Below are positions 12,221 through 25,175 of a stretch of 64,000 nt of DNA, piece by piece. Position 1 is the first letter of the stretch. The number at the start of each line of letters is the position of its first letter. Under the pieces are notes generated by a model. It had not been told where the DNA came from and made no database searches. It was given only the letters and a program-made list of their open reading frames with translations. The translations under genes were made by a program, and so were the position numbers. The DNA comes from Przewalskia tangutica (lineage: Eukaryota; Streptophyta; Magnoliopsida; Solanales; Solanaceae): NCBI GenBank assembly GCA_029844215.1, contig CM056732.1, positions 20,879,501 to 20,943,500 on the forward strand, read 5' to 3'.

Positions 12221-13164
12221 GGTCCGAGTCGTGTTGTTTGAGACTGCAAAAAGCAAAAATATGGCGTTTCCCCAGCATAATTCCTGATTGTAGTATGACA
12301 ATAAAAAGTGCAAAGTACAAATGCTCGTGCCCGGAGTTACAAGCACATGACATAGTATGTACAAAGTTAAAAGGGTAATTATTGTTTTAAATGATACGTA
12401 CAGAGTTGCTAGCGACAAACACTAGTAAAACAAAAAGGCATGCAAATCAAGTGTGCGCCCTAATATGCATGAGACATCTCTTATGCCAGAGGTGGGCCTA
12501 AATGTCAAATATGCGAGATTGTGATAGATTGATCCAAGTTGATAAACATTAATGCTTTTGTTGGAAATGATGAATGTACATTTCCAATTTTGGCATGTCA
12601 TGATTAGGCTTGAATCAATCTATCATTATCACGCTACACATATATGCTGATTGGTCGTTGGGTTGTGTGACCCTTCGATAATTTGGTGGATTTCTTAATT
12701 GTGGAGTCGATACTAATGTTCGACCCACCTAAGATGTATGTATGCATGACTTAAGATAAAAGGGGCGGTATAGCTCTATCCTAATTTTCTAAGATTTGGC
12801 TTCTAGACCCAATGTTCCCGAGTGGACTACTCGAGTGAGAAGGTTACGCATCCGCCCAGACGAACCGGGTAACTTCGCGTCTTTTCCAACTCTCCTAAAA
12901 ATTTGGACATTTAAAAGAAATTTTGCAGGTGCGCGAAACACATTTCGCGTGTAGCGTGTGATAGTGTCAATTTTCCGGAAGGGAGAAAATATGAGCGGAA
13001 TGCCAATTTAAGGAAAACATTAAATAATATAGCAATTAAAGCAATTAATAACAAAATTAAAAGAAAACAATTTAAGCATTTACAACAAAAATAAAAGCAA
13101 AATAAAAACAAAATAAAACGCAATATTTAATTAATCTGGATTTGCTATGGTCAAGAACCTGATA
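12221..13164 (-). other. Leader region of the Gypsy-type element
   Basis: This is the stretch between the internal repeats and the primer site, which is the 5' leader on the minus strand. No open frame matches gag. I see nothing else in it. Confidence 0.5.
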
Positions 13165-13182
13165 TCCCTAGCAGAGTCGCCA
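13165..13182 (-). promoter_or_regulatory. Primer-binding site, probably for tRNA-Arg
   Basis: The minus strand reads TGGCGACTCTGCTAGGGA, 3 nt inside the 5' LTR. This is the complement expected of a tRNA 3' end ...CAGAGTCGCCA, which I associate with tRNA-Arg as used by Tat/Ogre-like elements. The site is seen directly; the tRNA identity is from memory of the family. Confidence 0.7.
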
Positions 13183-13185
13183 TGC

Positions 13186-15658
13186 TGTCGCGCCCGTTTT
13201 TTACCTCAGGGTTTGAACGGTACTGCAACGTTGCTCTTTGGCGCGGTTCCCTGGATGGAGCAAAATACTTTATTTTGAGGAGTCACCACCTAATTAGTTA
13301 AGTGAATTAGGACACTTGGACTATTACAATAAAAATACTCCAATTGATCTCCATTTAATGGTCTGCGAAATTGATGAGATTCTAGATCGGAGTTCTTTAT
13401 TATTCTAAAGGGAATGGGTTAGACATCCTTTAAGATCCGCTAACTTGCGTCATCCGGTCAAACCTAGGTTAATTATCTATCACGCTTTAGAAATATATGT
13501 ATTTAAAAAAATATATACTTTAAGGAAAAGAATGTTTGAAAATATTGGGACGGACCTAAAAATAAATAAACTAGCGGTTTACGATTTTAATCTATCATTT
13601 TTTAATTATTAATTCTAAGTTTGTCTATTCTAAATATTTTCAATAATTACAATTACAATACAATACAAAATAAAATAAAACTGAATACAACAAAAATAAA
13701 ACTCCGAGGGTGTGTTGTTTTCTTTAGACTTCATAGTCATTCTTCACAAGCTGCCAAGAGCAAACAATTAGAAATATTAAAATATAATAAAATCTTCGGA
13801 TCCGCACAAAACAGTAAACATTTTGAATACGGAGGGTTCAGATATATAAAAAAGTGGGTCATCCTAAACAAGTCTGGCTGCGAAAATTTGCCCCGCCAGC
13901 GTATGTTGGCATCCGGTGTAAGTGGAAGAAATCATCATTGCCCAAAGATTTCAGTTCCGTCTTTACAACTGTGGAGGCCTAAAAAATCGATGGACAACTT
14001 TTTCATCGGCTATTCAAGTGTAGTATCTTGTTCAAAATCAGTTTAATAAAATTTAACAAAATGGCAAAATCGTCAATAATCAGCCCAAACACATCAGAAC
14101 AACAGAGGATTACTGAAAAAATTTCCAAAGTTCCACATCAGTAACTCAGCTCAATATTATGGCAGAAAACATAGCTCAAAAATGAGGCAAAGCTCAATTC
14201 AGATCGAAACAATGTAAAAAAGAAGAGTCATGACAGGTGAGTATGGAAATATTAACGAACAGCAGCTCATAGAGCAACCAGGGGTATCAAACCCGACAAG
14301 AAAAATAGTAACAGCACGCCAACAAACGATGAAGGTCACCGGAGTTTTAAACTCCGACCAGGCTGCAAAATCAAACCACAATTGCAAGCCAACAAACAAA
14401 ATCTCAAATTTAAAGCCAACGGGGTCGTCGGAGTTTAAAAGAACTCCGACCAAAATACCCAAAAAATAAAAAATCAGTCAAGACAACCAAAAAAAAATAA
14501 AGCCGAACAAAGGTCACAATTTTTAACTCCAACCAGTGTCAGAAGTAGAAGATGAGCGACAAATACGGATCAACAACCCCTGAAAAATATTAATCGTAAA
14601 CCGAGCGGATACAATGGAGGTTGCCGGAGTTAAAGGGTGTCGGTGATGGGAGAGGTTCGGCGACGGGTGAGATTGGGAATGGGGGTTTGGGCGGCTGGTT
14701 CTGGAGAGGGATTCAGAGTGGTCTGGGTGATGACGTGTGGGGTTCGCTGGCATTAGAGAGTGGAGGTGACGAGGTTCGCCTGAGCTTGAAGCTCCGACAA
14801 AGGGCAGTGGAGGCGGACTAGAAAGAGAGAGAGGGTTTTGGGAGTGGGTCTTGCGGCTGTTTTTTTTTTTTTTTTTGAAATCAAAAGGGGGAGGGTCTTT
14901 GTGATATAAGGGAGTCAAAAGAGAAAGGGCCGTATTTTCCGGCAGATTTGGTGGCCGAAAAATCCGACGGATTTTAGGGGATGGGGAATGGGCGAAGTGA
15001 TGTGTGGCATAGGGGTAGGGGCGTGCGGCGGGTGTGGGGTTGAAAAGGTGAGGGGGCTGATTTTTTAAGTTTTGATTTTTTTGTTTTTAATTAGGTTAAA
15101 GGGTTTAGGTTGATTAAAGGAGAATGGGGAAAGGTTAGGACAAGGCTTGGTGAGGGCTGATCCGAAATGGGCCTTAGATTTGGGTCTAGGGTGATTTTTA
15201 AGAGGAAAATGGAGTGGGTTGGATGAAAAATAAATGGGTTGGGGGTTTAAAATGATTAAAGAATGGTTTATTATTTAAAATAAAACTATTTAAAGAGATG
15301 CAAACTTATTAAAATAAAATGACGGTGTAAAAAATAAAAAAAAATCATAATATTTAAGAAGTGTTTAATGCCTAATTAAAAGATAAAAATGCGATGTCAT
15401 TTAATTATTTAAAGAGATGCAAAATTATTAAAATAAAATGAAGGTGTAATAATAATAACATAATATTTAAAAATGTTAATGCTTAATTAAAAAATAAACA
15501 ATGCGATGCCATTTTGCGAAAATAAAATAACATAAAATATTAGGTAAAATATGATTATTCTAAGAAAAATGCAAAAATGATTATAAAAATGCGGTGTCCA
15601 AAAATACTTTAAAATACAATAAATAATCGAAAAGATGAGTCAAAATTGAGTATCAACA
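13186..15658 (-). repeat. 5' LTR of the nested Gypsy-type element
   Basis: The LTR is 2473 bp and pairs with 4911-7261. By eye the two differ by a few percent of substitutions plus one indel of about 127 bp. On the minus strand it carries the promoter that would drive the element. Confidence 0.92.
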
Positions 15659-15663
15659 TCTCT

Positions 15664-17575
15664 CGGCATCCTATTTTGTTGTGGGGTATCAGTACAAGAA
15701 GATTGATGTATTGTACCATCAGCTTTGAAAATACCAGAAAGATCTCCACTAGTATATTCACCCCCTAAATCAGCTCAAAAATATTTAATAGTGTCAGAAT
15801 GTTGAGTTTTCACATAGGCTTGAAACTCATCATAAATATGAACAAGTTCAGAACGTCGTTTTAGTAAATAAACCCAACAATAACAAGTATAATAATCAAT
15901 AAAAGAAACATAATGACTGGAGTCCCCCTTAGTAGGGATAGGTGTCGGCCCCCAAACATCAGAATGAACTAGATCGAATGGTGCAGAAGAAGTAGAAGTA
16001 TTGAGATTAAAAGGCAAAGCGGAAAATTTTCCAAGTTTACATCCACTACAGTCAGAAATATCATCGGATTGTAAATCACAAAGAATACCAGAAGTACACA
16101 TAAAATTTAGGCGAGATCCTGATATATGACCGAGTCTAGAGTGCCATAAATAAAATTTTGAAGAAAAAGACGTCAAATGGAAAGAAGACAAATTAACATG
16201 CAGAGCCGCTGCATGATTTGGAAGATGCAACTCATCCAAAACATATAGACGTTTTCCCTTTCCTACGCCCTATCCAAATCACTCTCTTAGATTTTAGATC
16301 CTGCACATAACAAGAATTGGGGAAAATGCCAATAAAACAACCAGAGTCACATATTTGACCAACAGAAGCAAGATTCATATGTAATTTGGGAATGTAATAA
16401 ACATCACGCAAAGATATAGTGGATGTATGAATGGTATCAATGTCTGTCAATGGCATAGGTGTGCCATCAACAGTTACAATAGAAGTGGATGGGGGGTCAC
16501 AAGACATAGATATAAAAGCAGAAGAATCAGGAGACATGATTTCCAGCTCCAGAGTCCAAAATCCAAAAAGATGAATTGATACCTGAACCAATAGATGGTG
16601 ATGAACCGGAAGGAGCAGAAAGAGAATAGGAATGTGAATTACTTTGAAACTGTTAGAAGGCGAGAAACTTCTTAAATTGATCAGCTACAGAATCAGTACT
16701 GGCACTCACATGAGTTTCTGAAGCTGAGTGATCAGTAGAGGGCACAAAGGCAACCTGGATATGTGGATATGAGTTCTGTGATTGACCCCCAGAGTATGAC
16801 TTTTGTTGCTCGCTATGATATTGTTGTAGAGGATTCCGTCATTGTGACCTTGACTGTGGATGCTTCCAACCTTGAGGCTTCCAACCTAACGCCTTTCGTA
16901 GCTCAGGACATTGATCTTTCCAGTGTCCTGATTCTTTGCAATAATTACAATGACCTATGGAAGATGTTTTATAATGGTGTGTAGGAGCTGTAAAGACTGA
17001 TATAGATGGAGAAGCTGTAAAGATGGAGGTAGAAGCAGTATGCACCCCATTTAGAGTCTTCAAACAAGTTTGTTCGGTCATGAGTTCATTTACCACATCT
17101 TCAACAGATGGTAAGGGTTTGCGGTGCAAAAGGCCTGAACGACAATTTTCAAATTCTAGTAGAAGACCCATCAATAGATGAACAAGACGGTCTTCATATC
17201 TACATTTAATATAAGCACTACATGCTTGTAATTCAATAGATTCCGTCAAAGCTAATTGATCCTAAAGAGTAGTCATTGCACAGATAAAATATTGAATACT
17301 CAAATCATTTTGTACTACTGCACGAATTTCATATTGTAATTAATATTTAACAGCAAAATTATTCTGCACAAACAGTCTTGACAAATAATCCCAAATCTTT
17401 TTAGCATTTTTGAACTTAGCCAATTGGACACCAATTCTTTGTTCAACAGAGTTATTGATCCAAGTAATAATTTTTGAATTATTGGTCTCCCAAATACGAA
17501 ATAATTCATCAAAATTTTCATCTTCAATTTTAGGACATTTGACTTTTCCAGAAATATAGTCTCAAAGTCCATTAC
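15664..17575 (-). pseudogene. Copia polyprotein, N-terminal part: gag, protease remnant, integrase
   Basis: On the minus strand, gag comes first with a clear CCHC zinc knuckle (CNYCKESGHWKDQC, about 16942-16900). Next is a protease region in which the expected D-S/T-G active site is disrupted (WTLELEIMSPDSSAF, about 16560). Then come the gag-pre-integrase segment (LWHSRLGHISGSRL) and the integrase core (VHSDVWGPTP; SFIDYYTCYCWVY). Integrase has a TGA stop at about 15775, followed by readable integrase sequence (ADLGGEYTSG) up to the Gypsy insertion. Frameshifts separate gag from protease and protease from integrase. Confidence 0.92.
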
Positions 17576-17946
17576 CCTTCAAAAAATTTATCATTACATA
17601 ACTCCAATATGAATAATTTTTTTTCATCTAAACGAACACCAATAGATTGTAATGAATATTCACCTCCAGTCATCGAAAATAATTTAAACAGAAAAATTTC
17701 AAATAACAAGCAACAATCTCAATCTCACCAATCAAATTGCGGAAGTGGTGAAACCGATCAGAATAAGAATGAACACAAATAGCGAAAACAAGATAGGCGG
17801 TAGAACCGACCAACATTATAATGCAATAATTTATGTAATAGACGGTAGAACCGACCAATATCATAATGCAAAAATTTATATAATAGGCGGTAGAACCGGC
17901 AAATAATTTAAAATAATATTAATTTAAAATTAATATCATTTTATTC
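17576..17946 (-). other. Copia leader between primer site and gag
   Basis: This holds the presumed gag start region, badly decayed, and a short direct repeat of 'ggcggtagaaccg' (about 17797, 17840 and 17884). Confidence 0.6.
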
Positions 17947-17958
17947 TCTCTGATACCA
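17947..17958 (-). promoter_or_regulatory. Primer-binding site for initiator tRNA-Met
   Basis: The minus strand reads TGGTATCAGAGA immediately inside the 5' LTR. This is the classic plant Copia primer site complementary to the 3' end of initiator tRNA-Met. Confidence 0.93.
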
Positions 17959-18144
17959 TGTTAGAATTCATATAATTTATGAATCCTTACAAGACAATAA
18001 CAAAAGTAAAGAAAAGAGAATAAAAATATTATTGATAGTGAATTAATAAGTAAAAGAAAAGAAATTACACTTTTTTATAAAATCTAAAAATAGGACCTAA
18101 TGTTCTTTTGGCCGATGTGGGACTTATATAAGGGAATGTTAACA
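17959..18144 (-). repeat. Copia 5' LTR
   Basis: This 186 bp repeat pairs with 2960-3147. The target duplication CCTGC follows at 18145-18149. Confidence 0.92.
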
Positions 18145-21100
18145 CCTGCCAGATGGAAGACTATGCCGCAACGGAAAGTGTTAATGGCTAATGTGTAGTC
18201 ATGTTCCATCACGCGTTGATGGCACTTCATGCCGATGCAAGTTAATTGCAACAAGCGTTTTAGCACCTACTTCCATGGATATTGACAAGTGTGACTAAGC
18301 CTGTGTGGTCCGACTAGTAATCACCCAAGCCAGCAGTGCCGTAGCCAGTGGAGGAGTGAAAAATCCTAAGAGAATACAGAATACTAAGCTAAAAGAATAA
18401 GCCGTCAAAATGTGCTTGGCTCGTGAGACCATCCCATCCCAATCCAAGCCGTTATTATGATATTGTTGGGTTAAGATTTTTACTTAATTACGCCTGAGGA
18501 CAGATTAACCATTTAGTTTACCAAACTTGACTCATATTTTAATATCTTACGTAATTTGGCCCACTATCTGATCGAATGTGCGAAGAAGAAAAGAGAATAA
18601 AAATCTGGTGGTTGCTTCGATCTGGAATTTTCAGATATGTATTTCTCTATTTTGAGAGTAGCTTACTTTAGTGATTTCTTTTGAAGAATAAATCAGGAAA
18701 AAAAAATATATAGTTGCTTTGGTTTGAAGAGTTCGAAATTGTTGAGTAGAATCCGTCGGAGAATGTTGTTTGAAGCTGAAAATCCATTGATTTAAAGCTG
18801 AGGATGTGAACAGGAAGCACAAACTCCATAGACTGCCATTGTTGAAGCTCGATGTTTCAAAGTTATAAAATTGGATTTTCGCAAATAAGCTCTGTTTCGA
18901 GTGGGTATTATTTCAAAAGATCGGGTACGTATTGAGGAACCTAAATATGATTTTATGGTGATTTGGTATAGCTATTGAGGTGTTTTGGATGGATTTGGTG
19001 CTTGGATACAAGGAAGAAGTCGATGTCAGTTTTTGTATCATATTGTATAATATATTATACTAGTGTATATGGGTGTATAAACACCTCTTATACACTATTA
19101 TACACTTATATACATATTGTTTATGTCTTTGTCTATAAGTGTATAACATTGTATAAAAGTGTATAAGCGTTTGTAGCTTGTCCAAGATCAATCCAGATCT
19201 CCATTAAATGACTTCAAGTTTTGTAAACAACCTTGTTATATATTTCTAATAAGTCTAAATAACACTCCCTCCAAATTTCGCACAAAATTATATCCGAAAT
19301 TTAAACCCACTTATTTAAGTATGGATTATAATATTCGCTTGTTAAGTTTGGAAGTCAAGGGAGTTGTAAGAATGAAAGTCGACAAAGGTCATCGAAAGTT
19401 GCATTCACAATTTCACTGAAATTTGGGTCAGATATCGCGGAGCTTTTCTCTCAATATACTTGTAGTTACGGGGTGATCCACTAACCAAATGTAAGTTCTA
19501 TGAGTCTAGTTTTCAGCACATTTTACCATTTATCAATAAGACATCAGAGTGGAGAGATATTCACAGTTCCGTCCAAGGGTGCAAATTGTCGCGAGTCCAG
19601 GGGAGGGTTTGGTCGGTGGAAACATTCATTTTCATATAAATTATGCCCCAAACAAATTGGAACCTTGTTTTTATTAAACTCCAAACCCTAAAACACCTCC
19701 TAAACTCTCCCAATCTATTCTCCATGAATCAAAATCAAGTCTCAGAGCTAAGAAAACTAATCTAATGCAAGAAAGTTTGTGGTAATCGTAGAATCGTCGT
19801 TTCTACATCGTTTTGCTTTTTGGAAGAATTATTCATCTTGAAGTAAACTTGATGCGGAATTAATTCCTACAAATTAAGGTATGTTTTACTCTCCTACTGA
19901 TCTCCTTACGATTCTTCAAGTAATTAAATTAGAAATTATTGAGGGAATTCCATGAACATAAGCCCTTATGAAGTTTTATAGATATATTTAATTGTTGGGT
20001 TATTTCGTATGGATTAAATGCACTATATAGAGTTATATATGGAATTGTAATGAGGAGTAGGAGCAAGGGATAAGAAAATGGCAGTGTTTTAAAGAGAAAC
20101 AAATAACTCTATGAACTTACGTCCACAAGTTATTTGATAAAATGTCTCAATGAATATTCTTATAAGTTTTAGACTTGGAATTGATATTGAATCCTCCGTA
20201 TGATGTAGACAATCAGTTGTAAAGGATGCGATGGCTCGTGGAACGGGATTCACTTCAACAACGAGGTATGTAGGGCTTTCTCTTTCTCTTGTGGCATGAC
20301 TAGAATTCGACAAACTTTCCTTGAAACATATCTCCGGCTAACATGAAATGAACACACATCTTCGAATTGAACTAAGTTGATGAAAGATCAAGAAGACCAA
20401 GAAATTCAAGAAAAACCAATAAATACAAGATTGAAATTCATGAGCAAGAAAGTCCAAGAATCTTATGATTTAAGATTAACTTCTTGCAAAAATGAAATTC
20501 TTGTTTCTTGAATCCTTTTCTAAGTAGGTTTTTTATTTCTTGATTATAGTATAGTACTTTCAACGGCTGGGAAGGCAGTCGTAGAAACGAAGCCTATCGC
20601 CACGCCGACCATCAAATACGAGATTGGTCCCCTTCTCAAAGATTCGTCAAGATCGCGAAACAAGTAAAGAAATATACTCAATACAAGAAGATCTTCATGC
20701 GAAAGGGATCAGTCTATTAAGAAACTTCGGGAAATCTAGGAGGACAGATCGCTGAGCCTATTGGGGACGTCGGTTGGGTTGTCGACGATTACGACCATTC
20801 AATTATTAGTAGGATCTTTATCCTAGTTCTAGTAGGATTCTAGTTTTCTTTATCATTTTCCTTATAGAATAGGGATTTTACTTTCCTTGTTTTATCTATT
20901 TCCTTTCTAGAGTAGAATAGAAATTTGTAGTCATAAAAAAAAAAGACCATATGCTTATATAAATGGTTCTCATGACTTGTAAAAGGGGAGTCCACATTTT
21001 TTAGTATAACCCTAGTTTGTAATAGAGTTATTTTCTCTGTTTCTTATTATTTATCCTTATTTTTTGTTCCAAGTAAGGTGGTGATAGTATTTAACTTATT

Positions 21101-22090
21101 TTCAATTACGTGTAGTGTTTCTTTATAACGTTTATTGATTTCAAGTGGTGACTTAGGAACTTTATAGGTTCTTGATCATTCAAGAACACATTTCTTGATT
21201 AAATTTTGTTCTTGTTCATACCCAGAATCGTAACTTTCTTTCAATCATTACACCCTCGAATTTACTTGTTTAAAATGAGTAAATAGTCATTCTCATCTTT
21301 CACTTCATTTTTAATCGCTTAAATGCGAGACCTATAGCCTGAGATACGTCTGTTTCTTAAAATTTGCCCATCAACTCGCTTCAAGATCAAGATCTTGGTC
21401 GATTGGTTCTTTGATAACTCGAAGAATCACATAATAAGTTCTGCCCCATATATATGATTTATATCCCACACCTTTCATGTTTATTATCTCTTGTAGTCAT
21501 CGATTAAAACGTTTTTGCTAGACTTGAATTGATCATATACCATTCGAATAAGTTGAACCCTTCTTCATGTGTAATTCATATCGAGTATCTTACATGTTCT
21601 CCATGTATATTATCTTTTGAATTAAAGGATAAAGAACATAGAGACAATAACGATCGTTTGAGGATAACGACGACAGGTCACTCTGACTATTTCTATGATA
21701 TCGCTTCTGAGGCCGGCAGTTATGATGAGCTCACCTCACAGAAAGATTTATTATTATATGATATTGTATATGCCTCTACATTGAGGAATGATTTTACGAG
21801 CATGCATTTACATTCATGTTATAGTTATGAATGCCTATAGTGGCCTTGTTCTGAGTTGTAACTATAACATGCATTTACATTCTTGTTATAGGTATGCCTC
21901 TGAGCATGCATATATATATATATACTCTACCCTGGATATACAAAAACCTGAAATCATTAAATCTTTTAGCCTCTTCAAATTCCAATTCACACCCTCAGAG
22001 GAAGAAAAAAGATTTATACATTTGCACTTTTTCCACACAAAATTCCATCTACCATGAGTATTCACATGATTTGTAGACTATTCAGATGAC

Positions 22091-22122
<32 letters not shown>

Positions 22123-23016
22123 TAGTTATGAGTATGACGGGTCATGTCCCAATTTGTTGACGCAATTTAGTACTCCTAGAGGCTTACAGACTATCAGTCA
22201 GTGCATATGTATTTTGCTTGGTCTTGTCGGCCTTTTGAATAGTTGTCTTTCTTGGTTACGGCTTTGTCGACCTTATATGTATTTCTGGCCTTTATTCTTG
22301 CAGGTCGTTAAATTGTATTCTCGTTATTATCATTTAGTTGTCTTCTCGGCACACGATTCATGTTATAAAGTTCAGATATCACAGTTGGTTCTCTCAGACC
22401 TTTGGGTACCGGGTGCCGGCCACAACCCCCTAGGTTGGGATGTGACATTGCATTCATGATTATGATTTAATTTTAAACTAAAATTTAAAAGAAAATTGTG
22501 GGGGAAAAAGTAAAAATTCATAATAGTGACTATCGAATAAGTATTAGTATCTTACACAATATTTTACTTATTTTTCTTTAAATTCCTAACCACCACGTAT
22601 AAAAGTTGCATCCATCATGAAAATGTCCAAACACTTATTGCTACTCGAAATTGGTTGCACGAATTTACCTAAACTCAAAGTACTAGTATGCTTTTAAGTG
22701 AATTTAAATATTTAAAGTGTAGTTATTTTATAAGATTGAACTAATTAAATTTGCATATGAATGTAGACGAAGATAAAGATATTAAGATAACTTTATCACA
22801 TACATATTCAAATGTACTTGACGATGTGTTGCTATTGAGTATGCTATAAGTTATCGTAAAATGATGTACTTTCATATATAATATGTTAGATATGTTAATA
22901 AATTGACATACTTATAGGTTTGAAAAAAAACTTTGTTGTGGTGCTTATATGGTATGTGATAAACCATATATTAGAGTTATGAATTAAATATAATGCATGC
23001 ATATTAATTTTTTTTA

Positions 23017-23055
<39 letters not shown>

Positions 23056-23686
23056 TGATATATAATAATTGATTTTTCATAGATTATAGATGAAAATATT
23101 CAAACAAAAATTATTAAAACATTATACCAAATATATATCCTAATATAGGTGACATGTTTAGGAAAAATATTTATATAATATAAGTTATATCATATTAAAA
23201 AAATAGGAAGAATTAGAATGAAAAGAAAAAAGGTAAAAATATGTAAGAATAAAGGAATGGATATCCATGATAGCAGAGAAGTTGAAATAGAGAAGAGATG
23301 TTAAATTGGAGTCCCTGATTTCGTGGGACTGTTTAGTTATTTATTTGATTAATAACTGTTCAGATTTTAATGTATATGCTAAAAGTGATATAAATTATGC
23401 TATTTATGAAAATTTATGAAACGATACAAAAGTTTTATCATTTATGTAACTAACTTTATAAATATGTTTTGCATATCATTTAATTGTACGATTTTCCTAC
23501 AAATGTGATGGTCTTTAATTTTTTTTTGACTTTTAAAATTGAATTTATACCTATAGGGGCATAAGTTCTTTAAGAAAATAGACATAAATTGTGTGATATT
23601 ATGATGCAAAAAAAATAAAGTTATGATTTGCGAATTTTTTTTTTTTTGCATTGAGGGGCAAAATTTAAAGATCAGCACAAAATAGG
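18145..23686. other. Intergenic stretch with old LTR debris, no supported gene
   Basis: Visible items are a run of 'gtgtataa/tatacac' repeats (19035-19170) and a TATA-like 'gcttatataaatgg' (about 20952) followed by leader-like sequence, which may be an LTR promoter. There are two near-copies of 'catgcatttacattc(a/t)tgttatag' (21800 and 21869) and (TA)n runs at about 22090-22116 and 23024-23053. Open frames here are short and match nothing I know. Confidence 0.5.
22120..22446 (+). mobile_element. 3' end of a Gypsy-type LTR, 5' limit not found
   Basis: The stretch ends '...ctaggttgggatgtgaca', and its upstream text (repeated 'cttgtcggcc' and 'tttgtcgacc' phrases, then a 'ggtaccgggtgccggccac' stretch) is the style of long Solanaceae Gypsy LTRs. 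The 5 bp that follow are TTGCA. I found no matching upstream TTGCA-TG boundary. Confidence 0.4.
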
Positions 23687-23694
23687 TACAAAAG

Positions 23695-24697
23695 TAGGGA
23701 TGTCAGTGGGGCAGGTAAATGCGGGTATCGTCCCGCATCCGCTCCAGCTGGGTCGGGTATTGGGATGGTTTGGTGGGTGATGGGGGCGGGTATGTGTATC
23801 AAAAGTGTTACCCGTCATGGGTAGTGGGGCGAGGTGGATTTCATATAAGACCCGTACCGTACCCACTACCCGCACCGCCTAAATAATGGGCCTGCAACTT
23901 GTTTCCTTAGCCCAAAGTCCAAATATGATTTAAAAGTGAAAAAAAATATAAATAAATAAATAAACATTCTCAGTTTCTCACATACATCGTACACGTATAA
24001 CCCATCTTGCGAAATCCCAAGAATTCCAAAACTCAAAACCAAAAGCTTCCCAGAAAGAAACTCAAAACCAAACCCTAAATCCCTAATTCCTAAAGTCAAA
24101 CTCAAAAAAAAGAAACTCCATGCGGCTGCCATGAATCCTTGATACCATCTTCATCTCTTTTGTAAAACTCATATTATTTTTTTTTTCATTCTTTGTTAGG
24201 TCTTTCACTTTTCAATTCTTATTAATTATTTTTCATTATTTTTAAATCCTACTTCTTCCGTTCTTTGTATTATTTAGGTAAATCTCATCTCTCTTCTAAA
24301 GTTAAAGTATTTATTCTAGCATTTATTTCGTTTTTTTAATAATATAATGATTTTTGTCAATTAAAGAAGAAACGAGACAAACTAAGGTGGTAATTAATTA
24401 GAGTGAAGTTGGTAAAATTAAATGCTAGTTGCAGATGATTATGAATTTGTTATTTTGATGCGTAAAAGACAAAGGTTTTGATTTTGCCTATTGTACTGTG
24501 GGGTGGGTAAATGCGGGTACCGCCCTGCACCCGCTTCAGTTGAGTCGGCTATGGAGATGGTTTGGTGGATGGTGAGGCGGGTACGGGTGGAGGAATTACT
24601 ACCCGTGATGGGTGATGGGGAGGATGTGAGTTTTAGGTGGCGAGTACGAGTATGGGTACCCTTCCCCCGCTCCCGCCCCGCCCCGTTGACATCCCTA
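23695..24697. mobile_element. Non-autonomous hAT DNA transposon with perfect 8 bp duplication
   Basis: Terminal inverted repeats read TAGGGATGTCAGTGGGGC at the left and, reverse-complemented, TAGGGATGTCAACGGGGC at the right. The flanks are an exact 8 bp duplication TACAAAAG (23687-23694 and 24698-24705), the hAT signature. The 1003 bp interior has G-rich subterminal repeats at both ends and no transposase frame. Confidence 0.92.
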
Positions 24698-24705
24698 TAC
24701 AAAAG

Positions 24706-25173
24706 TGCAAATGACCCAATTGGAGGTTGAATGCCATCGGCACTTTTGTCGCTATTTTATATTGATCTTTCATTTTTGTCTCTCAAATGAAACTTAGGCT
24801 TATTGTGGCATAATTTTTTTTAAGAACCAAGATAACTTGTATCGGGTTTCTTAAAGAACTTATGCACCAATAGGCGTAGTTCCATTTGAATGGCAAAAAT
24901 TAAAAATCAACCCATTTAAAAGAAAAATCGTGCAATTAAATGGTAAAAATCTCATTTTAGAACCCTTTCAAATGAAGGGCCGGCCCACCTTAGCTCATCA
25001 AATTTGAGCTGACCCGTATATATATTTGTATTCCATCGTGTATGTCTTAGTCCTGTTTCGTCAAAACTTAGGTTTGTTATGCTTTTCTAGACAGTTTTAG
25101 TCCAGTCCTGTAACTTTTGGTTAAGACATCTATGGGGTGGTGGGGTGGGTTGATATCAAAGTCTTGAAGCAAG
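24706..25173. other. Intergenic, nothing recognised
   Basis: No gene, RNA or repeat boundary is visible. Confidence 0.5.
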
Positions 25174-25175
25174 TA

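Larger units (their letters stand above)
4911..15658 (-). mobile_element. Non-coding Gypsy-type LTR retrotransposon (LARD-like) nested in the Copia element
   Basis: Two long LTRs (4911-7261 and 13186-15658) with TGTTGA...CGCGACA ends on the minus strand enclose 5.9 kb. A perfect duplication TCTCT flanks the element at 4906-4910 and 15659-15663, and the Copia integrase frame resumes exactly across it. A primer-binding site and a polypurine tract sit beside the LTRs. I found no gag, protease, reverse transcriptase or integrase. The interior is minisatellite and short diverged repeats, so it must have moved with proteins from a related autonomous element. LTR length and primer site suggest the Tat/Ogre side of Gypsy; this lineage call is inference. 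Confidence 0.92.
2960..18144 (-). mobile_element. Ty1/Copia LTR retrotransposon, split by a nested Gypsy-type element
   Basis: Two near-identical terminal repeats begin TGTTAGAATTC on the plus strand and end GTTAACA. They are flanked by a perfect 5 bp duplication CCTGC (2955-2959 and 18145-18149). The coding order (gag zinc knuckle, integrase, reverse transcriptase, RNase H) and the primer site put the element on the minus strand. Without the 10.7 kb nested insertion it is about 4.4 kb, a normal Copia length. Short LTRs of this kind are common in the Ale-like group, but I did not test the lineage. Frameshifts and stops show it is no longer active. Confidence 0.95.
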
